A DNA stretch of 64,000 bases from an uncultured Eubacteriales bacterium (GCA_900546075.1 URBH01000001.1:62001-126000), one strand, 5' to 3'. Positions 16,564 to 28,392 are shown, numbered from the stretch's first letter. Numbers and translations are program-made. Notes: generated from the letters alone by a model not told the origin.

Positions 16564-18860
16564 GCCTTGCTCTCCTTCTTAGAGGATGTTTTCGTCGTCC
16601 TTTTCGCCGTGGTCTTGGCGGCGGTCTTCTTCACCGCGGTCTTTTTCGCCGCGGTTTTCTTGGCAGCCGTCTTCTTTGCCGGAGCCTTTGTTGCCGCTTT
16701 CTTGGCAGCGGGCTTTTCCTCCGGGGCAGTCTCCCCGTCCTCGGCGGTCTTCTTTTTATAGTAGCCCCGCTGATCCTCCGGGAGAAAACGGGGGCATTTT
16801 TCGTTGATGCAGAAGGGCTTCATGCGCCCCTTGCCGGATTTCTTGAACAGGGTCTGTCCGCACTCCGGGCAGTCCTCTGCGGTGGGAACGTCCCAGGTCA
16901 TAAAGCCGCATTCCGCCCCCCGCTCGCAGGCATAGTAGGCGTAGCCCTTCTTGGACTTGCGCTTGAGGATTCCGCTGCCGCACTTGGGGCAGCGTCCGGG
17001 CATCCGCTCCACCAGAGGCTTGGTGTTTTTGCACTCCGGGTAGCCCGGGCAGGCCAAGAATTTGCCGAACCGGCCGGTTTTCACCACCATTTTCCGTCCG
17101 CACAGCTCGCAGACCTCGTCGGTCTCCTCCTCCGGCACCTTCAGGCGAACCCCCTCCAGTGCCGTCTCCGCGTCGGACAGCTCCTTGCTGAAATCCCTGT
17201 AAAAATCCGCAAGCAAATCCTTCCAGTTCTGCTTGCCCGCTTCCACATCGTCCAGCCGCGACTCCATGTTGGCGGTAAACTCCACGTCGATGATATCGGT
17301 GAACCGCTCCACCATCAGCCCGGTGACGATCTCCCCCAAGGGCGTGGGGGCAAGACGCTTGTCCTGCTTGACCACATACTCCCGGTCTTCAATGGTGGAC
17401 ACGGTGGCGGCGTAGGTGGAAGGACGGCCAACGCCCTTTTCCTCCATGGCCTTGACCAGGGTCGCCTCGGTATACCGGGCGGGGGGCTGGGTGAAATGCT
17501 GCTCCTTCTGGATGTTGGAGGGAAGCGCCTTCTCCCCCACTGCGAGATCCGGCAGCGGAGAGCCGACGGCCTCCTGCTCATCGTCCCGTCCCTCTTCGTA
17601 AACGGCGATAAAGCCGGCAAAGCGCAGGCTCTGATGGCTGGCGCGGAATACATGCCCGGCGCACATGGCGTCAATGGACACGGTGTCATAAACGGCGCAG
17701 GCCATCTGCGTCGCAAGGAAGCGGCTCCAAATGAGCTTATAGAGCTTATACTGATCGGGGGTCAGGCTGGTACGCACCCGCTCCGGCTCCAGCTCCACAT
17801 GGGACGGCCGGATGGCCTCGTGGGCGTCCTGAGCGCCCGCCTTGGTCTTGAATACGTGGTGCTGGCCGTAATAATACTCGCTTCCGTAGCGGCTGCGGAT
17901 AAATCCGGCGGCGGCGTCCATAGCCTCGTCGGAAAGCCGCAGGGAGTCGGTACGCATATAGGTGATCAGACCGGTGGTGCCTTCTCCCGCCACGTCCACG
18001 CCTTCATACAGCTGCTGGGCGATCATCATGGTCTTTTTCGGCGTGAAGCCCAGCTTCCGGGACGCCTCCTGCTGCAAGGTGGAGGTGGTAAAGGGCGGGG
18101 CGGAGTAGCGCTTCTTCTCCGCCTTTTTCACGTTGGTAACGTCAAATTCCTTCCCGTCGATGTCGCCGATCACCGCAAGGGTCTCAACTTCATTTTCCAG
18201 CTCCCGCTTCTTTTCCTCGCCCCAGTAGCGGGCGACGAAGGAGCCGGGCTTGCCCATGCGGTTTAAGGTCACGTCCAGCGTCCAGTATTCCTTGGGCTGG
18301 AACGCGCGGATTTCGTTTTCCCGGTCAACCACCAGCCGGGTGGCGACGGACTGGACACGGCCTGCGGACAGACCCCGCCGAATCTTTTTCCACAGCAGCG
18401 GGGAAAGCTCGTAGCCCACGATTCTGTCCAGAATCCGCCGCGCCTGCTGGGCGTCCACCAGATCATAGTCGATATCCCGGGGGTGGCGGATGGACTCCTT
18501 GACCACCTTCTGGGTGATTTCGTTAAAGGTCACCCGCTGCGCCTTCCCGTCGGGGAGGTTCAGCAGCTCTTTTAAGTGCCAGGAAATGGCCTCGCCCTCC
18601 CGGTCAGGGTCGGTTGCGAGGTAAACGGTTTTCGCCTTTTCCGCGTCGGTTTTCAGTTCCTTGATCAGGGCTTCCTTGCCCCGGACAGGGATATAGTGAG
18701 GGGTGAAATCATGCTCCAAATCCACACCCATCGTGCTTTTCGGCAGATCCCGGAGATGCCCCATGCTGGCCTTGACGACATAGTCGTCTCCCAGGTACTT
18801 GCCAATGGTCTTTGCCTTGGAGGGGGACTCCACGATTACCAGATTTTCAGGTTTACCCAT
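16560..18860 (-). CDS. topA: DNA topoisomerase I
   Basis: A 766-residue type IA topoisomerase that relaxes negative supercoils. The TOPRIM domain spans the start (LVIVESPSKAKTIGKYLG) and LATDPDREGEAISWH near residue 82; the catalytic tyrosine is Tyr301 in ITYMRTDS. Three four-cysteine zinc ribbons follow after about residue 570 (CELCG, CPKCG and CPECG modules). The last ~50 residues are a low-complexity Lys/Ala/Thr tail built on KKTAA-type repeats, probably a DNA-binding extension. It lies between dprA and trmFO. The length is in the usual range with the tail added. Confidence 0.97.
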   Translation of the reverse strand: MGKPENLVIVESPSKAKTIGKYLGDDYVVKASMGHLRDLPKSTMGVDLEHDFTPHYIPVRGKEALIKELKTDAEKAKTVYLATDPDREGEAISWHLKELLNLPDGKAQRVTFNEITQKVVKESIRHPRDIDYDLVDAQQARRILDRIVGYELSPLLWKKIRRGLSAGRVQSVATRLVVDRENEIRAFQPKEYWTLDVTLNRMGKPGSFVARYWGEEKKRELENEVETLAVIGDIDGKEFDVTNVKKAEKKRYSAPPFTTSTLQQEASRKLGFTPKKTMMIAQQLYEGVDVAGEGTTGLITYMRTDSLRLSDEAMDAAAGFIRSRYGSEYYYGQHHVFKTKAGAQDAHEAIRPSHVELEPERVRTSLTPDQYKLYKLIWSRFLATQMACAVYDTVSIDAMCAGHVFRASHQSLRFAGFIAVYEEGRDDEQEAVGSPLPDLAVGEKALPSNIQKEQHFTQPPARYTEATLVKAMEEKGVGRPSTYAATVSTIEDREYVVKQDKRLAPTPLGEIVTGLMVERFTDIIDVEFTANMESRLDDVEAGKQNWKDLLADFYRDFSKELSDAETALEGVRLKVPEEETDEVCELCGRKMVVKTGRFGKFLACPGYPECKNTKPLVERMPGRCPKCGSGILKRKSKKGYAYYACERGAECGFMTWDVPTAEDCPECGQTLFKKSGKGRMKPFCINEKCPRFLPEDQRGYYKKKTAEDGETAPEEKPAAKKAATKAPAKKTAAKKTAAKKTAVKKTAAKTTAKRTTKTSSKKESKA

Positions 18861-18907
18861 GAATGAAAATTCTCCGTTTCGTTACTTCAAATTCGGGCGG
18901 GCAGAAT

Positions 18908-20167
18908 TTATTTCCCGCTCAGAACAATGCGCTTGCCCGGCAGGCGCTTGATCATGCCCTTCAGTTCCAGCATGGTCAGGCTGGACAGCAGCTTTCCGGT
19001 GGACAGGCCGGTTTCGGCGATTACATCGTCCACCAGCCGCTCGCCGCCGCTCAGGGCGTCCACAATGGTCTGCTCCTCCGGCGACAGCTTCGGCCCGACC
19101 GAGCCTACGTCACTATAAGGCGCGGAAGGCGTCTTGTCAATGCCCTGAGGGGCTAAATCTTTTTTAAGATTCTCATTTTTCCGAGGAAGACGCAGTTTCT
19201 GCGCCACTTTCAGCAGCGGTTTTTCCTCCTCAGCGGCCTTTCGCACCTCGTCCGGATAGGCCGTCTGGTGGGCGGGCGCGTCTTCCTTCCGAATCTTATC
19301 CGGAAAGAGGGCTTCATATTCGCTCAGAACGTCCCAGCCGGAGGAAACCATGATCGCCCCGTCCCGCAGAAGCCGGTTGCTCCCCACAAAGGACGGCTGG
19401 TCGATGTTTCCCGGCACGGCAAACACGTCCCGCCCCTGCTCGGCGGCCAAACGGGCGGTGATCAGCGCGCCGCTTTTCTCCGGCGCTTCCACCACCAGCA
19501 CACCGCAGCTCAGGCCGCTGATGATCCGGTTCCGCTTGGGAAACGTCCATTTGGCCGGCGGCGTCCCCGGCGCAAACTCGCTGAGAATGCAGCCGTATTC
19601 CTCCGTGTCCCGGAACAGCGCCCGGTTGGAGATCGGGTAGACGATATCCGCGCCGCACCCCAGCACACCCACCGCAGGCGCGCCTGCGGTCAGCGCTCCG
19701 GACATTGCCATGCCGTCGATGCCGTAGGCCATCCCGGATACCACAATGCCGCCGCAGCGGGCAATCTGATAGCCCATGCGCTTGGCGGTGGTCAGGCCGT
19801 AGGCCGACGCTTTCCGGGTGCCGACCACGCCGATCACCGGGCTTCCGTCAAAATCCGGCAGCCGTCCCTTGTAGTAAAGAACGGTTGGCGGGTCGGCAAT
19901 GTTTTTGAGCCGTGCGGGATAAGCCGCATCCTGACAGGTCAGGATGTGGAGCTTTTCCCGGTCACAGGCTTCCAGAATTTCCTCCCCGGAGGTCAGATTT
20001 TTCTCCCGAAGGGCAGTCTTTGCGTCCTCGCTGAGACCGATGGCGTCAAACGCCCCGTCGTCGGCGAAGTAAATGTCCTCAGGATCCCGAAAATGCTGCA
20101 ACAGTGCCATTTTGTCCCGGTCGTTCAGCCCGGGGCGATGGGCGAACCATATCCAGTGTACCAGCAT
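18908..20167 (-). CDS. dprA: DNA-processing protein DprA (Smf)
   Basis: A 419-residue protein. In competent bacteria DprA protects incoming single-stranded DNA and loads RecA; it is also common in species not known to be competent. The Rossmann-like core contains GVVGTRKASAYGL and SGMAYGIDGMAMSGALTAGA, followed by FPKRNRIISGLSCGVLVVEA, the family core motif. The last ~60 residues (after EEQTIVDALSGGERLVDDVI) match the C-terminal winged-helix domain. A linker of about 60 residues separates the two. The start is supported by AGGTGAG. It is upstream of topA with a 47-bp gap. Confidence 0.95.
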   Translation of the reverse strand: MLVHWIWFAHRPGLNDRDKMALLQHFRDPEDIYFADDGAFDAIGLSEDAKTALREKNLTSGEEILEACDREKLHILTCQDAAYPARLKNIADPPTVLYYKGRLPDFDGSPVIGVVGTRKASAYGLTTAKRMGYQIARCGGIVVSGMAYGIDGMAMSGALTAGAPAVGVLGCGADIVYPISNRALFRDTEEYGCILSEFAPGTPPAKWTFPKRNRIISGLSCGVLVVEAPEKSGALITARLAAEQGRDVFAVPGNIDQPSFVGSNRLLRDGAIMVSSGWDVLSEYEALFPDKIRKEDAPAHQTAYPDEVRKAAEEEKPLLKVAQKLRLPRKNENLKKDLAPQGIDKTPSAPYSDVGSVGPKLSPEEQTIVDALSGGERLVDDVIAETGLSTGKLLSSLTMLELKGMIKRLPGKRIVLSGK

Positions 20168-20205
20168 TTTCTCACCTGTTTCTCTCTATATCCTATGCTG
20201 CTTCT

Positions 20206-20955
20206 CTATTGCTTCATCTGCCACATGACAATGGCCGCCGCCACCGCCGCGTTCAGGGACTCGCACCGGGGGTTCATGGGGATAATCAGTTCTCCGTCGG
20301 CGCTTTCCAGAATTTCCCGGCGCACGCCCTGTCCCTCGCTGCCAATGACCACCGCCATACCGCGAAGGTCGGCATTCCGCAAATCCTTCGCCCGCCGGCT
20401 CAGCGCCGTCACCGCCACGGGAATTTGGGCTTCTGCACAGGCTGCCTTTACCTCCGCCCAGTCCGCTTTCACCGGCTGGGTACGGAACACCGCGCCCATG
20501 CTGGCGCGTACCGTCTTGGGACTGTAGGGGTCGGCGCAGCCTTCCAGCAGCGTCACGGGAATGTCCAGCGCGTCCGCCGTGCGCAGAATGGTTCCCAGGT
20601 TCCCCGGATCCTGAATGCCATCCAGCAGCAGACAGCCGGGATGGGGTTCATACGCCTTCTTTTCCGGCAGGCGGCACAAAAACAAGGCGCCCTGGGGGCT
20701 TTCCATGGGGGAGATGGAGGCCATCACGTCCTCCGGCACCCGGAAAAGCCGCACCGATTCCGGCACGTCTGCGTGAACGCCCTCGGATAAGATCACCGTG
20801 TCCAGTCCCGGATACCAGCGGACAGCCTCTCCCAGAAGCTTGACCCCGTCGGCGGCGAACAGTCCCGCTTCCTCCCTGGCTTTCCTGGAGGAAAGCAGCT
20901 TTTTCACCTGCTGCAAAAGGGGATTTTTCCGGGAGGTGATTCTCTGTTCCGTCAC
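20206..20955 (-). CDS. TrmH/SpoU-type RNA 2'-O-methyltransferase
   Basis: A 249-residue SPOUT-class methyltransferase acting on rRNA or tRNA with S-adenosylmethionine. The N-terminal substrate-binding domain (residues 1-95) is of the RlmB/TrmH type. Catalytic motifs follow: DGIQDPGNLGTILRTADAL (motif 1), VIGSEGQGVRREIL (motif 2) and IPMNPRCESLNAAVAAAI (motif 3, knot). The start is a GTG overlapping the ktrA stop by four bases. The target nucleotide cannot be told from sequence, so no gene symbol is given. Confidence 0.92.
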   Translation of the reverse strand: MTEQRITSRKNPLLQQVKKLLSSRKAREEAGLFAADGVKLLGEAVRWYPGLDTVILSEGVHADVPESVRLFRVPEDVMASISPMESPQGALFLCRLPEKKAYEPHPGCLLLDGIQDPGNLGTILRTADALDIPVTLLEGCADPYSPKTVRASMGAVFRTQPVKADWAEVKAACAEAQIPVAVTALSRRAKDLRNADLRGMAVVIGSEGQGVRREILESADGELIIPMNPRCESLNAAVAAAIVMWQMKQ

Positions 20956-21599
20956 AGCTTCTGCACCCTGCTGAGGGCGTAACTGTCCCCCAGAACCACC
21001 ATCACGTCCCCCTCCTGAATCCGGTAATCCGCGGCGGGGGAAACGTTGGTCTTGTCCCCGTTCTCCACGGCGATGATGTTCACACCCAGCTTCGCCCGGA
21101 CGTTCAGTTCATTGATGCACTTGCCGATCCAGCTCTTGGGGGCGGGAACCTCCAGAATTCCGTAGTCCTGGGAAAGCTCGATGTAATCCAGCACATTGTG
21201 GGAATACATGCTTCTTGCCAGCCGCTGGGCGTGCTCCTGCTCCGGAATGACCACCCGGTCAGCCCCCAGCTTTTCCAGCACCAGGCGGTGGGTCTCGTCG
21301 TGGGCTTTGCACACGATGTAGGGTGCGCCCAGCTCCTTTAAGTTCATGGTGATCAGCACGGAGGCCGCAAGATCGTCGCCGATGGCAATGACCGCGCAGT
21401 CAAAATTCCGCACGCCCAGCGCCCGCAGGACTTCCTTGTCCCGGGCGTCGCCCACCACCGCGTGGGTGACGTCGTTGGCAAGCTGCTGCACAAGGTCGTT
21501 GTGCACGTCCATGGCCAGCACCTCCGCCCCCAGCGTACACAGCTGCCGCGCCAGAGAGCCGCCGAAACGGCCGAGACCGATGACAATGTAAGACTTCAT
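20952..21599 (-). CDS. ktrA: Potassium channel regulatory subunit KtrA (TrkA/RCK family)
   Basis: A 215-residue cytoplasmic regulator that forms a ring on the KtrB channel and gates K+ uptake through nucleotide binding. The RCK N-domain has the dinucleotide motif VIGLGRFGGSLARQL and the conserved acidic residue in AMDVHNDLV. The RCK C-domain begins around residue 135 (ILEVPAPKSWIGKCINEL) and ends with IQEGDVMVVLG. Ribosome binding site GGAGAAG. It follows ktrB by 10 bp and overlaps the methyltransferase gene. Confidence 0.95.
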   Translation of the reverse strand: MKSYIVIGLGRFGGSLARQLCTLGAEVLAMDVHNDLVQQLANDVTHAVVGDARDKEVLRALGVRNFDCAVIAIGDDLAASVLITMNLKELGAPYIVCKAHDETHRLVLEKLGADRVVIPEQEHAQRLARSMYSHNVLDYIELSQDYGILEVPAPKSWIGKCINELNVRAKLGVNIIAVENGDKTNVSPAADYRIQEGDVMVVLGDSYALSRVQKL

Positions 21600-21609
21600 A
21601 TTCTTCTCC

Positions 21610-22989
21610 TTATCCGATCAGCAAATTGGTTTCCGCATAGCGGAACCGCTCCTCCGCCCGGTCTCCCGCCAGGAAGCCCAGGCTGATGGTCAGCACGCCG
21701 ACCCGTCCGAAATACATATAAATAATGATCAGAATCTGCGCCGGGATACTTAAGGAAGCCGTACCGCCCGCGCTTAATCCCACGGTCGCCAACGCCGAAA
21801 CCGCCTCATACACGGCGTCCGTAAAGCTCATGGGCGACGTGGCGCTGATGAAGATGCCGCCGAAAACGGCCAGTGCCAGCACGATAAAGGCAATGATCAT
21901 GGCGTTCTGGGTCTGCTCTTCGGGGATCGTCCGCTTGAAGGCGCAGACCGTGCTTTTCCCTCTGGCTCTCGCCCAGATGGTCAGCGCCAGCACCAGAAAC
22001 GTCACGGTCTTGATGCCGCCGGCGGTGGAGCCGGAGGAGCCGCCGATGGACATCAGCACGCAGGAAAAGGCCTTGCCGCTTTCCGTAAGCTTTGCCTGAT
22101 CGATCGCCGCAAACCCCGCGGTGCGCAGCGTCGCGGACTGGAAAAAGCCGTTGAGCAGCTTTTCGCCCACAGTCATGCCGCCCAGCGTCTCCGGGTTGTT
22201 CCATTCCAGCAGACAGGTTCCCACCCAGCCGACGGCAAGCAGCGCCGCGGTCATCAGCAAAACCATTCTGGCATAGACGCTGAACTTGCCGAAAGAGCGC
22301 TTCTGAACGATGTTTTCCCACACCAGAAAGCCCAGGCCGCCGATGATGATCAGCGCCGACAGCGTCAGAAGCACAACGGGGTCTGCGTTAAATTCTATCA
22401 GACTCTTCCCGGGAGCGATAGCGCCGAAAATGTCAAAGCCCGCATTGCAGAACGCGGAAACAGAGTGAAAAACGCCCCAGCGCAGCGCCCTTATAAACCC
22501 ATACTCCGGCCAGAACCGCAGGGTCAGAATGATCGCCCCCACGGCCTCCACGGAAAAGCTTCCGGTGAGCACCAGCTTTTGCAGCCGCACCACGCCCATG
22601 ATGTCGTTTACGCTCAGGGACTGGGCAATCATCAGCCGCTGCTGGAGGCCGATCTTCCTGCGCAGCAGAAAAATCAGCAGTGTCGCCACGGACATGAAGC
22701 CCAATCCGCCAATTTGAATCAGACACAGAATCACGACCTGCCCGAAGCCGCTCCACTGGCTCCAGGTATCGTACAGCACCAGTCCCGTCACGCAGGTGGC
22801 GGAGGTGGCCGTAAACAGCGCCGGGCGCAGCCCGCAGGACACCCCGTCCCGGGACGCGGCGGGCAGAGTCAGCAGCAGCGCCCCCAGGAGAATGATTGCG
22901 GCAAACATCAGTGCAACCATCTGCGTGGTAGCAATGTGCCTGGGTCGGTGCTTCATCCAGAAGACCACCAGCTTTCCCCGCAGAGACAT
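21610..22989 (-). CDS. ktrB: Potassium uptake channel subunit KtrB (TrkH family)
   Basis: A 459-residue polytopic membrane protein with the fourfold M1-P-M2 repeat layout of Trk/Ktr channels. Selectivity-filter-type glycines occur in SATCVTGLVLYD, then SAFCNAGFDIFG, RTAGFAAID and SALATVGLS, one per repeat. I chose the ATG at 22989 because AAAGGAG lies just upstream; the longer frame to 23136 passes through the promoter. It probably opens a long operon: ktrB, ktrA, the RNA methyltransferase, dprA, topA, trmFO, plsX and rnc run head to tail with gaps under 50 bp. Confidence 0.95.
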   Translation of the reverse strand: MSLRGKLVVFWMKHRPRHIATTQMVALMFAAIILLGALLLTLPAASRDGVSCGLRPALFTATSATCVTGLVLYDTWSQWSGFGQVVILCLIQIGGLGFMSVATLLIFLLRRKIGLQQRLMIAQSLSVNDIMGVVRLQKLVLTGSFSVEAVGAIILTLRFWPEYGFIRALRWGVFHSVSAFCNAGFDIFGAIAPGKSLIEFNADPVVLLTLSALIIIGGLGFLVWENIVQKRSFGKFSVYARMVLLMTAALLAVGWVGTCLLEWNNPETLGGMTVGEKLLNGFFQSATLRTAGFAAIDQAKLTESGKAFSCVLMSIGGSSGSTAGGIKTVTFLVLALTIWARARGKSTVCAFKRTIPEEQTQNAMIIAFIVLALAVFGGIFISATSPMSFTDAVYEAVSALATVGLSAGGTASLSIPAQILIIIYMYFGRVGVLTISLGFLAGDRAEERFRYAETNLLIG

Positions 22990-23038
22990 ATTTGCGCTCC
23001 TTTCCGGCAGGCACACCCCGCCATCATACGTTTTCTCT

Positions 23039-23066
23039 ATTATAGCAACTTTACATTCTTTTGCAA
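23039..23066 (-). promoter_or_regulatory. SigA-type promoter of the ktrB operon
   Basis: On the minus strand TTGCAA (23061-23066) and TATAAT (23039-23044) are 16 bp apart, 50 bp upstream of ktrB. It is divergent from the ade promoter. Confidence 0.75.
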
Positions 23067-23101
23067 GTCTCAATTCATCCCAGCCGCCGCAAAATAGGCA
23101 A

Positions 23102-23130
23102 TTTACATTTTCTCCCGGGTGTGCTATACT
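23102..23130 (+). promoter_or_regulatory. SigA-type promoter of ade
   Basis: TTTACA (23102-23107) and TATACT (23125-23130) are separated by 17 bp. Transcription would start about 22 bp before the ade start codon, which leaves no room for a purine riboswitch. Confidence 0.78.
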
Positions 23131-23159
23131 GGTCAAAAACTTGGAAAGGGGCAGATTTT

Positions 23160-24893
23160 ATGAGTTATACAGAAAGCTGGTCGGGAAAGATCAACCGCAA
23201 GCTTCTAAAGAAGCTGCACATCATCGATGTCGCCGCCGGGCGGGAGAAGGCCGATCTGGTTCTGAAGAACGCCACCTACGTCAATGTGTTTTCCGGGGAG
23301 CTGGACACCTGCGACATTGCCGTAGCGGAGGGCCTGATCGTGGGTCTTGGCAGCTACGAGGGCCGCGAGGAAGCGGACATGACCGGAAAAATCGTCTGCC
23401 CCGGCTTCATTGACGCCCACATCCACCTGGAGTCCAGTCTGGTGTCCCCTGCGGAATTTGCCCGGGCCGTCATCCCCCACGGCACCACCGCCGTCATCAC
23501 CGATCCCCACGAAATCACCAATGTCATGGGAACCGACGGCATCGACTACATGCTCTGCGCCACGGAAGGGCTGCCCCTGGACACGCACTTCATGATTCCC
23601 TCCTGCGTCCCGGCGTCGGCGCTGGATGAAAGCGGCGCGAATCTGGACTACCGGGACATCGACAGCTTCTTTGACCACCCCCGGGTTCTGGGTCTCGCGG
23701 AAATGATGAATTTCCCCGGCATTATCTCCGCCGATTCCTCCACCGTCGCCAAGATCATCGCGTCTCAGGCGCATCACAAGAAGATTGACGGTCACGCCCC
23801 CGGCCTTTCCGGCACCGACCTGAACGCCTACATCGCCGCCGGTGTCTACTCCGACCATGAGTGCGCGGACATCGACGACGCCATGAAAAAATTGAAACTG
23901 GGTCAGTTCATCATGATCCGGGAGGGCACCGCCGCCCGGAACCTGGAGGCTCTGATGCCCCTGATTAAGTCCCAGAAATATTTCAGCCGCTGCATGTTCT
24001 GCACCGACGACAAGCACCCCAGCGATCTGCTGGAAAAGGGTCACATCGACTATATTTGCCGGAAAGCCGTGGCCATGGGCGCCGACCCCATCATGACCGT
24101 GCAGGTGGCCTGTCTTCACGCCGCCCGGTACTTCCTGCTGAATAACCGGGGCGCCATTGCCCCCGGATATCTGGCGGACTTCGCCATTGTGGAGGATCTG
24201 AAGGATTTCCACGTGGTGACGGTGTACAAGCGGGGCAAGCGGGTCTACCATGACGGCATCGTAGAGGACTTCCCTCTGCCCGAGATTCCGGAGCATCTGA
24301 ACAAACGCGCCCACGACACCTTCCATCTGCCGGTGCTTTCTCCCGCGGACTTTGCCAACACCCGTCTGCGGGGCGTCATCGGCATGGTGCCGGGGCAGAT
24401 CATCACCCAGGACGCAGGCTACGCCGCCGGTGTGGACGTATCCAAGGACATTCTGAAAATGGCCGTTGTAGAGCGGCATAAAAATACCCGCCACATCGGC
24501 ATCGGCTACCTCAAGGGCTACGGTCTGAAATCCGGCGCGGTGGCCACCTCCGTCGCCCACGACAGCCACAACATCATCTGTGTCGGCACCAGCGACGAGG
24601 ACATGGCCTTCGCCGTCAACCGGATTGCCCGGAACCGAGGCGGCATCGTGGTCGTGAAGAACGGCCAGGTGCTGGCCGAGCTTCCTCTGGAAATTGCCGG
24701 CATCATCAGCGGCAAGCCCCTGCGGGAGGTCAACACCCTTCTGGAGGACGCCAAGAAAGCCGCCCACAGTTTGGGCGTCGGCACGGACATTGACCCCTTC
24801 ATGACGCTGTCCTTCATGAGCCTGCCCGTCATCCCCACCCTGCGACTGACGACCCGGGGCGTTGTGGATGTGAACACTCAGCAGTACGTATGA
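23160..24893 (+). CDS. ade: Adenine deaminase
   Basis: A 577-residue amidohydrolase that deaminates adenine to hypoxanthine for purine salvage. It has the metal-binding GFIDAHIHLESSLVSPAEFA near residue 85, then TTAVITDPHEITNVMG, DGHAPGLSG and the C-terminal HDSHNIICVG, all typical of AdeC. Length is normal for the family. The ATG at 23160 is preceded by AAGGGG and by a good promoter; the frame extends upstream but those codons precede the transcription start. It overlaps the Nudix gene by four bases, so the two form a small operon. Confidence 0.96.
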   Translation: MSYTESWSGKINRKLLKKLHIIDVAAGREKADLVLKNATYVNVFSGELDTCDIAVAEGLIVGLGSYEGREEADMTGKIVCPGFIDAHIHLESSLVSPAEFARAVIPHGTTAVITDPHEITNVMGTDGIDYMLCATEGLPLDTHFMIPSCVPASALDESGANLDYRDIDSFFDHPRVLGLAEMMNFPGIISADSSTVAKIIASQAHHKKIDGHAPGLSGTDLNAYIAAGVYSDHECADIDDAMKKLKLGQFIMIREGTAARNLEALMPLIKSQKYFSRCMFCTDDKHPSDLLEKGHIDYICRKAVAMGADPIMTVQVACLHAARYFLLNNRGAIAPGYLADFAIVEDLKDFHVVTVYKRGKRVYHDGIVEDFPLPEIPEHLNKRAHDTFHLPVLSPADFANTRLRGVIGMVPGQIITQDAGYAAGVDVSKDILKMAVVERHKNTRHIGIGYLKGYGLKSGAVATSVAHDSHNIICVGTSDEDMAFAVNRIARNRGGIVVVKNGQVLAELPLEIAGIISGKPLREVNTLLEDAKKAAHSLGVGTDIDPFMTLSFMSLPVIPTLRLTTRGVVDVNTQQYV

Positions 24894-25375
24894 GCGGCAT
24901 GGACATCTCCTTTGTCGCCGGCAAAGAAAAGTTCAACTACCGGGTCTGCGCCGTCATCCTTTCGGAGGGCAAACTTCTTGCCATGCACGACGAGCGCTCC
25001 CCCTACTATTACCTCCCCGGCGGGAGGGTGCAGATGGGGGAAACGGCAGAAGCCGCCGTGGTACGGGAGGTTCAGGAGGAACTGGAAATCACCTCAGAGA
25101 TCGTCCGTCCACTATGGCTGAATCAGGCATTTTTCACGGAGGACGTAGACGGCCTTCACTACCACGAGCTGTGCCTGTACTTCCTGATGGACGTTTCCCA
25201 TACAGATTTGCTGTCCAAAGGCGAGAAGTTCACCCTGTTGGAGCGGCACCACACCCATGAATTTGAGTGGCTGCCCTTTGACCGGCTGGAACAGGAATAT
25301 TTCTATCCCCTGTTCCTGAAAAAGGAAATTTTCCACCTGCCGGAAACCTTTACACTCCGAACGGAACTGGAATAG
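24890..25375 (+). CDS. Nudix hydrolase
   Basis: A 161-residue Nudix-fold protein expected to cleave a nucleoside diphosphate linked to another moiety. The Nudix box is present as GGRVQMGETAEAAVVREVQE followed by ELEI; the late glycine of the consensus is a glutamate here, but the metal-binding REVQEE core is intact. The start overlaps the ade stop (ATGA), which suggests a role in nucleotide clean-up alongside adenine salvage. The substrate cannot be assigned. Confidence 0.9.
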   Translation: MSGMDISFVAGKEKFNYRVCAVILSEGKLLAMHDERSPYYYLPGGRVQMGETAEAAVVREVQEELEITSEIVRPLWLNQAFFTEDVDGLHYHELCLYFLMDVSHTDLLSKGEKFTLLERHHTHEFEWLPFDRLEQEYFYPLFLKKEIFHLPETFTLRTELE

Positions 25376-25383
25376 ACGCAAAA

Positions 25384-25413
25384 CGCCCTGTCCGCTTTTC
25401 AGCGGACAGGGCG
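25384..25413. terminator. Bidirectional terminator between the Nudix gene and clpB
   Basis: A 13-bp stem (CGCCCTGTCCGCT and its complement) with a 4-base loop lies between the convergent genes. On the minus strand it is followed at once by TTTT, serving clpB; on the plus strand a weaker T-rich stretch follows. Confidence 0.85.
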
Positions 25414-25430
25414 CTCTTCATTTTGGGTGG

Positions 25431-28022
<2,592 letters not shown>

Positions 28023-28043
28023 CTACTTTACCTTCCTTTCGCT

Positions 28044-28070
28044 TTAGCACTCTATCGATGCGAGTGCTAA
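28044..28070 (-). promoter_or_regulatory. CIRCE operator (HrcA binding site) of clpB
   Basis: TTAGCACTC (28044-28052) and GAGTGCTAA (28062-28070) with a 9-base spacer match the CIRCE consensus exactly. The operator lies between the clpB promoter and its start codon. Confidence 0.96.
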
Positions 28071-28083
28071 TTCATTTGTCTTT

Positions 28084-28111
28084 ACTATACCCCAAATTAA
28101 AAAAATGTCAA
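28084..28111 (-). promoter_or_regulatory. SigA promoter of clpB
   Basis: On the minus strand a consensus TTGACA (28106-28111) and TATAGT (28084-28089) are 16 bp apart. Transcription would begin next to the CIRCE operator. Confidence 0.88.
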
Positions 28112-28235
28112 GGGTTGCAGCCCACAAGCTACAAAAAATTCACATTTGGCGTTTTGCACAAAACCGCCGCCCTTATTTTTACGTGCTTAATACTTATTTA
28201 ATATTTGCCCACTTATTTTTTTAATAGCCCCCGGA

Positions 28236-28341
28236 TATAATGAAGACGTACTCAATGATAATTTTCTTTTTCATTTTCTTACCTCTCTTTTTCTCTGAAA
28301 AACCCCGACTTGGTCTGGTCAACCAAAGTCGGGGATTTTTC
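28236..28341 (+). ncRNA. Candidate short transcript ending in a bidirectional terminator
   Basis: A perfect TATAAT at 28236-28241 with only a weak TTATTT 17 bp upstream could start an RNA of about 90 nt. It would end at a strong hairpin with CCCCGACTT (28303-28311) pairing AAGTCGGGG (28326-28334), followed by TTTTT. The hairpin is also flanked by five T on the minus strand, so it may instead terminate the gene at 28535-29764. The terminator is firm; the RNA is speculative. The 82-codon frame across it is AT-rich and unlike a protein. The rest of the gap at 28112-28235 is AT-rich with nothing recognisable. Confidence 0.4.
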
Positions 28342-28392
28342 ATGTCTAGTTTGGGGGTCTATGAACCTGCTTTATCCGTAAAATCGATTTTC

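Noticed and set aside
23102..23160. Purine riboswitch upstream of adenine deaminase
   Set aside because: The promoter leaves only about 22 nt of leader, too short for an aptamer.
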